DNA of 26,714 nucleotides, from positions 1 through 26,714 of IMG/VR virus record IMGVR_UViG_3300036770_003397. One strand, 5' to 3'. Origin of the DNA: a virus. Position numbers and translations under genes: made by a program. Positions 22,624-26,714 of the stretch are shown one piece after another. Position 1 is the stretch's first letter; every line of letters begins with the position of its first letter. A model generated the notes under the pieces. The model saw only the letters and a program-made list of their open reading frames with translations, did not search any database and had not been told where the DNA came from.

Positions 22624-23132
22624 TGGCGTGGGTGCGGGTGGTCCCGCTGTGGGCCTGGCTGGCCGTTGTCCTTGGACTGTGGATAGTGGTTGAGGAGCTG
22701 CGTCTGGCGAATCTGCGAGGCGAGCTGGTGGCCGAACAGGCTGCACACAGCGGATACCGCGCCGAGGTGGCCGAGCGTGATCGCCGGGCGGCGGTGGCGG
22801 CTCTGGCTGAGACGAAGCGCCGCCAGGTGGCGGCCGAAGGGGTAGAGAAAGATGCTCAAGGGAAACTTGGTCAGGCGCAAGGCGATGCTGCTCGGGCTGG
22901 TGATGCTCTGCAGCGCCTGCAGCAACGATACGCAGAGACTGAGCAGCGAGCCCGCCAGTGCGGTGATGCCATCACTGCCCAGCTCAGCGCGGCAGCAGAA
23001 GCCGGCGCCCGAATGCGTGCCGACCTGCTCGGCCGGCTTGGAGCGGCTGCTGGACTCTATGCTGCTGCCGCCGACGACAACCGAGTGAGGGGGCAGGCCT
23101 GCGAGGCCTCCTACGATTCGCTCACGCAATGA
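22623..23132 (+). CDS. Rz: Rz-like inner-membrane spanin (i-spanin)
   Basis: The start at ATG 22623 overlaps the endolysin stop. Residues 6-23 (VPLWAWLAVVLGLWIVVE) are a single N-terminal transmembrane anchor. Residues 24-135 are a long periplasmic coiled coil rich in Ala, Gln, Arg and Glu, and a short C-terminal part carries Cys residues. This is the i-spanin layout, 169 residues, similar to Rz and to the DUF2514-type proteins of Pseudomonas phages. It would pair with the lipoprotein Rz1 encoded inside it to fuse the inner and outer membranes at the end of lysis. The embedded second gene in the +1 frame strongly supports the call. Confidence 0.85.
   Translation: MAWVRVVPLWAWLAVVLGLWIVVEELRLANLRGELVAEQAAHSGYRAEVAERDRRAAVAALAETKRRQVAAEGVEKDAQGKLGQAQGDAARAGDALQRLQQRYAETEQRARQCGDAITAQLSAAAEAGARMRADLLGRLGAAAGLYAAAADDNRVRGQACEASYDSLTQ
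22852..23088 (+). CDS. Rz1: Rz1-like outer-membrane spanin (o-spanin), embedded in Rz
   Basis: A 78-residue frame lies entirely within the Rz gene, shifted by +1. It begins with a lipoprotein signal: basic NLVRRKAM, hydrophobic LLGLVM, then LCSAC, where the second Cys (residue 23) would be lipidated. The position -3 residue is Cys rather than Leu, which is unusual but close. The rest is Ser/Pro-rich (EPASAVMPSLPSS, PAPECVP). Rz1 proteins are short, proline-rich and embedded in exactly this way. A downstream ATG at 22885 could also serve. The protein would be in the outer membrane, contacting Rz across the periplasm. Confidence 0.8.
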   Translation: MLKGNLVRRKAMLLGLVMLCSACSNDTQRLSSEPASAVMPSLPSSARQQKPAPECVPTCSAGLERLLDSMLLPPTTTE

Positions 23133-23137
23133 AGAGA

Positions 23138-23175
23138 GCAGCCGGCCAGGGTGCGCCAACACCCGGGCCGGCTGC
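23138..23175. other. Strong hairpin without T tract after the lysis cassette
   Basis: GCAGCCGGCC (23138-23147) pairs perfectly with GGCCGGCTGC (23166-23175). Inside, GGGTG (23149-23153) pairs with CACCC (23160-23164), separated from the outer stem by a single A-G mismatch. It begins five bases after the Rz stop. No T run follows on either strand, so it may be a processing or factor-dependent termination element. The rest of 23176-23248 holds another weaker inverted repeat (GGCTCCCGC / GCGCGAGCC) around the palindrome TCGTGCACGA, and no gene. Confidence 0.6.
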
Positions 23176-23248
23176 CGAACTCGCAGACCGTACCTGCAAG
23201 CCCAGCCAAGGCTCCCGCCTCGTGCACGAAGCGAGCGCGAGCCTAGCA

Positions 23249-23264
23249 CTGTTCATTCATACAG
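23249..23264. promoter_or_regulatory. LexA-type operator upstream of the adenine methylase
   Basis: CTGTTCATTCATACAG fits CTGT-N8-ACAG with one extra flanking A/T on each side (ACTG...CAGT). It ends 15 bases before the methylase ATG, where it could block transcription. The centre is less alternating than a consensus SOS box, so binding strength is uncertain. Confidence 0.55.
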
Positions 23265-23279
23265 TAAAAAGGTTTGCAC

Positions 23280-24083
23280 ATGACCCAACCGATCATCCCC
23301 TGGATGGGCGGCAAGCGCCGTCTGGCCGATCGCCTTATCCCGTTGTTCCCGCCCCATGAGTGCTACGTCGAGGTCTTTGCCGGCGGCGCTGCGCTCTTCT
23401 TCCTTCGCCCACAGCCGGCGCCTGTCGAGGTGCTGAACGATATCAACGGCGACCTGGTGAGCCTCTACCGAGTGGTGCAGAACCACGTCGAAGAGTTCGT
23501 GCGCCAATTCAAGTGGGCGCTGTCCAGCCGGCAGCTTTTCGAGTGGCAGAAGATCACTCGGCCGGAGACCCTCACCGATATCCAGCGCGCGGCGCGCTTC
23601 TTCTACCTGCAGCACCACGCCTTCGGCGGCAAGGTGGCCGGGCAGAACTTCGGCACGGCCACCACCGGGCCGGCACCCAACATCATGCGCATCGAGGAGA
23701 ATCTCTCCGCAGCCTGGCAGCGCCTAGCCGGTGTGTATGTGGAGAACCTGCCCTGGCTGGAATGCGCCGAGCGGTACGACCGCCCCCACACCTTCCTCTA
23801 CATGGACCCGCCCTACTGGCAGACCGAGGGCTATGGCGTGGACTTCCCCTTCGATCAGTACCAGGCGATGGCCGACTTCATGCTGCGCTGTAAGGGCAAG
23901 GTGATGGTGAGCATCAACGACCACCCCGATATCCGCGAGGCGTTCGCTGGCTTCCACATGGAGCGCATCGACATCCGCTACAGCAACACCAACCAGCGGC
24001 AGGGCATGGCCGAGGTGAGCGGGGAGCTGGTGATCATGAACTGGGTGCCAACTGCTCTTGGCGGGCTGTTTGATGGGCTATAA
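23280..24083 (+). CDS. D12-class adenine-N6 DNA methyltransferase (Dam-like, orphan)
   Basis: The 267-residue protein starts at ATG 23280 with an AAAGG site seven bases upstream; a TTG at 23274 is in frame but less likely. Motif X and I are IPWMGGKRRLADRLIPLFP (6-24) and YVEVFAGGAALFF (29-41). The catalytic motif IV is MDPPYW (D176-Y179). These define the D12 class of adenine methylases, which includes E. coli Dam (278 residues). It would use S-adenosylmethionine to methylate adenine in a short site, perhaps GATC. No restriction endonuclease gene is adjacent, so it is an orphan. It lies after the lysis cassette, in the accessory right end, downstream of a LexA-type box. Possible roles are protection from host restriction or regulation of phage genes. 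Confidence 0.9.
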   Translation: MTQPIIPWMGGKRRLADRLIPLFPPHECYVEVFAGGAALFFLRPQPAPVEVLNDINGDLVSLYRVVQNHVEEFVRQFKWALSSRQLFEWQKITRPETLTDIQRAARFFYLQHHAFGGKVAGQNFGTATTGPAPNIMRIEENLSAAWQRLAGVYVENLPWLECAERYDRPHTFLYMDPPYWQTEGYGVDFPFDQYQAMADFMLRCKGKVMVSINDHPDIREAFAGFHMERIDIRYSNTNQRQGMAEVSGELVIMNWVPTALGGLFDGL

Positions 24084-24131
24084 CAATCTGATGCCGCAAA
24101 TGGTCATGGCAGCTTGAGGCAGGTGTTATGC

Positions 24132-24162
24132 CTAGTAGACGTGCTTACTAGCGGCCTTTTTT
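24132..24162 (+). terminator. Possible weak terminator after the methylase gene
   Basis: CTAGTA (24132-24137) pairs with TACTAG (24146-24151), and GCGGCC-type bases are followed by six T (24157-24162). The stem is AT-rich and separated from the T run, so it is a weak candidate. 24084-24131 contains no gene and only a short AGGC...GCCT repeat. Confidence 0.4.
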
Positions 24163-24191
24163 CTGCATCCCAGCCTGCTATGCAGCGTCAA

Positions 24192-24207
24192 CTGTATGTG
24201 CCTACAG
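24192..24207. promoter_or_regulatory. LexA-type operator next to the TPR/HEPN promoter
   Basis: CTGTATGTGCCTACAG fits CTGT-N8-ACAG and differs from the E. coli recA box (CTGTATGAGCATACAG) at two central bases. It ends one base before the -35 element TTGACT at 24209, so bound LexA would compete with RNA polymerase. Confidence 0.55.
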
Positions 24208-24208
24208 G

Positions 24209-24238
24209 TTGACTTGCGTACGGTTGAAAAGCTCTAAT
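24209..24238 (+). promoter_or_regulatory. Sigma-70-type promoter for the TPR/HEPN cassette
   Basis: TTGACT (24209-24214) and TCTAAT (24233-24238) with an 18-base spacer. The local region is AT-rich, and the promoter lies about 75 bases before the first gene. The leader (24239-24314) holds no other feature besides a GCAGGAGCG ribosome site near the start. Confidence 0.6.
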
Positions 24239-24314
24239 GTCAACAGGAATTGTGGAAAAAATGTTAGCAACCTGTGGATAAGTTGATTTCCGCGGGGGTT
24301 TCGCAGGAGCGCAG

Positions 24315-25115
24315 ATGGCTCAGCCTCAAACGACGTCGAACGACATTATTGAGCGTCTCAATGCTTTAAGCGAAATGGATTCAGCTCCTACAGAGTTCCA
24401 AATTGCGAGCCTTCGACGTGATATTGAAGCGTTGAAGCGTGTCGATATGGCGACCGGTTTAATGGTCCAGGGGGTTTTCCACGCTTGTCTTGGGTCTCCC
24501 GAAGACAGTATGGATTGCCACCGTCGCTCAATTGCTGCTAGTGGTGGTCAAGCTCGATTTTACGAGAACTTTGCTGTTTCGCTAAAACGTCTTGGGCGCT
24601 TTATCGATGCCTGCGACAACTACTTGGCAGCACTCCGAAAAGATCCAGCCAACAGGCTTCTGCTGCTAAAGCTTGCAAACACTACTTTTTACACTGGTAG
24701 GGTTTCATGCTTTCAGGAAGCTGTTGAGAGATATATTGCTGCTACTGGTGATGATTCAATTACGCAGAGGCATTTGATTGCAATCAATTTTACTCTGATG
24801 GATCAAATGGCTGCTCTTGATCTTCGAGAGGCTGACTTTGTGTCGGCTTTTGCAAAGGTCGAAGATGTAGTTCGAAGTCATTCCAAGGAGCTGATTGGTG
24901 CGTCTGGTAGCTTGATTTCTGATCACGAGTCAAGCTATCTGTTTTGTCAGCTCAAGGTAGACGCGTCGCCATCGGAGCTGGTCCAAATGTCCGATGAGTT
25001 GGCGTGCCTAGTCGCGGAGGATATTGAGTTCTCAGTCTGGAACAAAATTGTGCATGCTTTTGTTCCTGTGGGTGACGCGAAGCTTATGAAGCTTCATGAG
25101 GAGTTGGAAGCTTAA
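24315..25115 (+). CDS. TPR-like protein of an accessory two-gene cassette
   Basis: A 266-residue soluble protein whose residues about 45-150 form TPR-like helix pairs. LMVQGVFHACLGSPEDSMDC is followed by ARFYENFAVSLKRLGRFIDA, CDNYLAALRKDPANRLLLLK and LANTTFYTGR, with the small residues at helix contacts expected for TPRs. The C-terminal 110 residues are helical with no recognised domain. The gene is visibly richer in A and T than the phage genes on both sides, indicating recent acquisition. It is three bases upstream of a HEPN-like gene with which it forms one transcript. TPR proteins bind partners or peptides, so it could sense or hold the second protein in check. The start has an AGGAGCG site. 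The exact function is unknown. Confidence 0.75.
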   Translation: MAQPQTTSNDIIERLNALSEMDSAPTEFQIASLRRDIEALKRVDMATGLMVQGVFHACLGSPEDSMDCHRRSIAASGGQARFYENFAVSLKRLGRFIDACDNYLAALRKDPANRLLLLKLANTTFYTGRVSCFQEAVERYIAATGDDSITQRHLIAINFTLMDQMAALDLREADFVSAFAKVEDVVRSHSKELIGASGSLISDHESSYLFCQLKVDASPSELVQMSDELACLVAEDIEFSVWNKIVHAFVPVGDAKLMKLHEELEA

Positions 25116-25118
25116 ATT

Positions 25119-25511
25119 ATGCCGGTGTCCCCAATGGATTTTATTGGAGAGGCAAGCCGTGCCCTTGAGGGTGGTGAGGAAATATCATTCAGGGCTGGTA
25201 TTAGTCGAGCGTATTACGGCTTGTATAGTGCGGCAATAGCATATGCGGATACGCTAAGTGAAGTTCCAATATCGGCGTGTTCTGGAAGCACACACAAAAA
25301 ATTAGTGGACTTTCTTGCTGAACAAATGGTAGGTGGGCGGGAGCTTGTTCTCAAGCATCGGCAGTTGTCCTATAAGCTGAAGGCGATGCATGCGCAACGT
25401 GTTAAGGCAGACTACCATCTGGATGATGAAATTCAACGAGAAGAGGCTGAGACGGTACTTTTGACCTGTCGGGACATGATCGAGAAGATCAGTGTGCTTG
25501 GGGCAGTTTGA
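25119..25511 (+). CDS. HEPN-like protein of the accessory cassette
   Basis: The 130-residue all-helical protein begins after a three-base gap from the TPR gene, so it is likely translationally coupled. It has the HEPN layout: an N-terminal helix (FIGEASRALEGG), a signature helix with AGISRAYYGLYSAAIAYA (25-42), a loop, HKKLVDFLAEQ, then KLKAMHAQRVKADYHLDDEI, containing Arg94-X5-His100. In active HEPN nucleases an R-x4-6-H motif cuts RNA. In related 'R-x-x-A-D-Y' proteins it may lack catalytic function. An alternative start is Met at 25134. HEPN proteins are common as toxins or effectors in anti-phage defence and toxin-antitoxin pairs. Here the pair with a TPR gene at the right end of a prophage suggests lysogen-encoded defence, which is inference. 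Confidence 0.78.
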   Translation: MPVSPMDFIGEASRALEGGEEISFRAGISRAYYGLYSAAIAYADTLSEVPISACSGSTHKKLVDFLAEQMVGGRELVLKHRQLSYKLKAMHAQRVKADYHLDDEIQREEAETVLLTCRDMIEKISVLGAV

Positions 25512-25537
25512 TGGTCTGAGTGTAAATGCACTAGGAA

Positions 25538-25570
25538 GGCCTCGCGGTGTATGCCGTGAGGCCTTTTTTA
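25538..25570 (+). terminator. Rho-independent terminator after the HEPN gene
   Basis: GGCCTCGCGG (25538-25547), loop TGTATG and CCGTGAGGCC (25554-25563) form a 10-bp stem with one G-U pair, followed by TTTTTTA. It closes the TPR/HEPN transcription unit. Confidence 0.92.
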
Positions 25571-25699
25571 TTTTCTTACTGATATGGGTAGGCGTTTCCA
25601 TTGACAGGTTCTGATGGGGCGTTTGCTTAAGGTGCTGCGGTGTGGGGCGGGGCTGGATGAGGCTGTCTGCTCGATGGCTGCCAGTGCTGTTCAGGCTCT
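25571..25699. other. Junction region between accessory cassette and SOS locus
   Basis: No supportable gene is seen. A TTGACA at 25601-25606 has no good -10 partner. This is the most likely place for the right prophage boundary, because phage-like genes and the cassette terminator are on the left and degraded SOS genes on the right. No attachment-site repeat can be named without the other end. The minus-strand reading may hold the eroded downstream part of the SRAP pseudogene, but similarity is not convincing here. Confidence 0.4.
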
Positions 25700-25880
25700 G
25701 GGCTGCATCGATCGCCAGCGTACTGGGGGGGGGGGCACTAGGCCGCTGGCGGGTGCTCTTAAGCAGCTGCACAGGGTGCTCAGAGCCACGTTGCAGCGCT
25801 CGATAGGCTATTCACCGACCAGGCCGATCATCTCCTGTTCCCGCAGATAGTCCTGCATGCTGGTCGAACCTCCCGCACAT
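25700..25880 (-). pseudogene. Decayed SOS response-associated peptidase (SRAP/YedK/HMCES family)
   Basis: On the minus strand ATG 25880 has AGGAG eight bases upstream and encodes MCGRFDQ, the invariant SRAP start whose Cys2 is the catalytic residue. One extra base then shifts the frame. The next part reads MQDYLREQEMIGLVGE (25858-25811), followed by an in-frame TAG (25810-25808). After the stop comes PIERCNVALST, corresponding to the family's 'P-x-x-R-x-N-x-A-P-x-x' segment. A second shift gives VQLLKST, and VRW reappears beyond an 11-base C run. So at least two frameshifts and a stop are present, and the distal catalytic residues are gone. Intact SRAP proteins (about 220 residues) bind abasic sites in single-stranded DNA. 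The gene diverges from umuD, and both could have used the same LexA box. Confidence 0.75.
25735..25745. repeat. Homopolymer of 11 G
   Basis: An uninterrupted G11 tract lies inside the SRAP pseudogene (C11 on its coding strand). It coincides with one of the frame changes, and is prone to slippage or miscounting. Confidence 0.9.
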
Positions 25881-25904
25881 CTACCCATCTCCTGTCGTTC
25901 GACA

Positions 25905-25945
25905 TTGACGGCTGTCTGATTCGCCAATACTGTATTTATATACAG
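25905..25945 (+). promoter_or_regulatory. SOS promoter and LexA box of umuDC
   Basis: The LexA box CTGTATTTATATACAG (25930-25945), extended by TA and T flanks, is nearly a perfect match to TACTG-(TA)5-CAGTA. A TTGACG -35 candidate lies at 25905-25910 with TACTGT (25928-25933) 17 bases after it, so the operator overlaps the -10 region. The box is 19 bases before the umuD start, and about 50 bases from the divergent SRAP pseudogene start. Confidence 0.88.
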
Positions 25946-25964
25946 TTAGCTCAGGCATTGAACC

Positions 25965-26402
25965 GTGGACAGCGTTACCATCCTCGGCCCCGTCGCGCCC
26001 TCGTCGGTCACCATTCCCTTCTTTCTGCCGTCCGTCCCGGCCGGTTTCCCAAGCCCCGCCCAGGACCACCTCGAGCAGCGCATATCGCTGGACGAGCTGT
26101 TCGGCCTGCATCGCCCGCAGATTTATCTCGTGCGAGTAGCTGGCAGCAGCCTGCAGGGGTTGGGTGTCCATGACGCCGACCTGGTGCTAGTCGACAAGGC
26201 GCTCACGCCACGCCGTGGCGACGTCGTGGTGGCCTGCGTGAATGGCGAGCCCCTGCTGAAGATTCTCGGCGGCGACAAGCACCAGGTAATCCTGCTGTCC
26301 GCCAACCCGCAGTACCCGCCGCGCTACATCATGGAGTCCGAGGAGTTCCAGATCTGGGGCGTCTACATCGGCCTGTGTAGGGTAGGGCGCGCCAGTGGCT
26401 GA
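25965..26402 (+). CDS. umuD: UmuD/RulA-type SOS mutagenesis peptidase (S24 family)
   Basis: The 145-residue protein starts at GTG 25965; a TGA stop two codons upstream excludes an earlier start. It has the self-cleavage site VPAGFPSP (Ala26-Gly27). The catalytic Ser62 is in [10 protein letters not shown] and the catalytic Lys99 in NGEPLLKIL, with the same 37-residue spacing as Ser60 and Lys97 of E. coli UmuD. After RecA-stimulated cleavage, UmuD' activates the translesion polymerase UmuC. The Met after the catalytic Ser in E. coli is Leu here. The gene is headed by a near-consensus LexA box and overlaps umuC by eight bases. In Pseudomonas such pairs are often called rulAB. Since umuC is truncated, UmuD here is probably without a partner from this locus. 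Confidence 0.93.
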   Translation: MDSVTILGPVAPSSVTIPFFLPSVPAGFPSPAQDHLEQRISLDELFGLHRPQIYLVRVAGSSLQGLGVHDADLVLVDKALTPRRGDVVVACVNGEPLLKILGGDKHQVILLSANPQYPPRYIMESEEFQIWGVYIGLCRVGRASG

Positions 26403-26640
26403 CCGCGCCTTCGCCCTGATCGACTGCAACTCGTTCTACTGTAGCTGCGAGCGTGTCTTCCGCCCGGAGCTTGCTCGCACGCCCATCGTGGTGCTGAGCA
26501 ATAACGACGGCTGCGTGGTCAGCCGCACGGCCGAGGCCAAGGCGCTAGGGGTGAAGATGGGCGAGCCCTGGCACCAGATCCGGAAGCGCTACGAGGCCGC
26601 CGGCGGCATGGCATTCAGCTCGAACTACGCCCTTTATTAA
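26395..26640 (+). pseudogene. umuC: umuC/rulB, truncated after 81 codons
   Basis: The start is GTG 26395, overlapping the umuD stop. The first 81 codons are a clear Y-family polymerase N-terminus: [20 protein letters not shown] with the metal-binding Asp10, then [20 protein letters not shown] and FSSNYALY. An intact UmuC has about 420 residues and continues with 'ADMS' after 'NYALY'; here the next codon is TAA and the DNA changes character. The catalytic 'S-[IV]-D-E' site and all finger and thumb parts are missing. So the locus cannot make a functional polymerase V. The cut is most simply explained by insertion of a mobile element at about 26637. Confidence 0.9.
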
Positions 26641-26714
26641 GTTAGGTGGAATGCTTTTGAGCTAGGCTGAATCCGTTGACGCTCAGGGGGCGCCCATGAC
26701 CACCACCCCATTGC
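26638..26714 (+). mobile_element. Possible left end of an element inserted in umuC
   Basis: From about 26638 the sequence no longer resembles umuC. It has an imperfect direct repeat TAGGTGGAAT / TAGGCTGAAT (20 bases apart), such as recombinase-binding ends may have. It then has an AGGGGG ribosome site and an ATG at 26697 starting MTTTPL, cut by the window edge. rulB genes of Pseudomonas are known insertion points for integron-like elements with XerC-like recombinases, and this could be one. Too little sequence is visible to name the element. Confidence 0.4.
26697..26714 (+). CDS. Start of an unidentified gene, 3'-truncated by the window edge
   Basis: ATG 26697 follows AGGGGGCGCCC and opens MTTTPL in the last 18 bases. 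Only six codons are visible. A tyrosine recombinase is a possibility on context alone; nothing in the six codons proves it. Confidence 0.35.

Noticed and set aside
25601-25606. TTGACA as a promoter
   Set aside because: No acceptable -10 element at 16-19 bases and no gene downstream on that strand.
25302-25772. 156-codon minus-strand frame covering the HEPN end, terminator and junction
   Set aside because: It crosses a strong terminator, is antisense to a good gene, and its first part is only one frame of the SRAP pseudogene.
25614-25850. 78-codon plus-strand frame in the junction region
   Set aside because: It lies opposite the SRAP pseudogene, includes the G11 tract, and has no ribosome site or motif.
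1-26714. CRISPR array, rRNA or complete tRNA
   Set aside because: No regularly spaced direct repeats or RNA gene structures were seen on reading the window.

Overview
The window reads as the late-gene half of a lambda-like, siphovirus-type prophage in a GC-rich gammaproteobacterium, most likely a Pseudomonas, followed by a short stretch of probable host chromosome. The Pseudomonas assignment is an inference. It rests on base composition, an RsmN/RsmF-type regulator with that protein's inserted helix, and a truncated umuDC (rulAB-type) locus. No integrase, repressor or replication gene is present, so the other half of the prophage should lie left of position 1.

Layout. 1-7885 is the packaging and head module in lambda order: small and large terminase, gpW-like joiner, portal, ClpP-type protease, decoration protein, gpE-like major capsid, and two head-tail completion proteins. 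7896-12780 holds the tail tube, an inserted secreted 'moron', a tail assembly chaperone with a well-supported -1 frameshift extension, and the tape measure. 12823-21517 is a tightly overlapping tail-tip and fibre operon, mostly of unfamiliar proteins, ending with two fibre genes that share a duplicated N-terminal domain and a fibre-assembly-like protein. 21520-22012 is a two-gene unit on the opposite strand that includes an RsmN/CsrA-like RNA-binding regulator. 22108-23132 is a lysis cassette: a lysozyme-like enzyme and Rz with embedded Rz1. No holin was recognised.

The right end carries accessory genes. They are an orphan D12-class adenine methylase (23280-24083) and a clearly more AT-rich two-gene cassette (24315-25511) encoding a TPR-like protein and a HEPN-like protein. 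The cassette has its own promoter and terminator, is a plausible lysogen-encoded defence or conversion system, and is the main candidate for an undescribed system here. After its terminator comes a decayed SOS-associated peptidase (SRAP) gene on the minus strand. It diverges from a umuD (rulA-like) and umuC (rulB-like) pair headed by a near-consensus LexA box. umuC stops after 81 codons, where the sequence changes abruptly into what may be the left end of another mobile element.

Three CTGT-N8-ACAG LexA-type sites lie upstream of the methylase, of the TPR/HEPN cassette and of umuD. This suggests that the right-end accessory genes may respond to DNA damage together with prophage induction. Four terminator-like hairpins, a ribosome-site-masking hairpin before the moron gene, and a TTTTTTC slippery site are visible directly in the sequence. 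All family assignments were made by eye from protein motifs and gene order; no database search was run.
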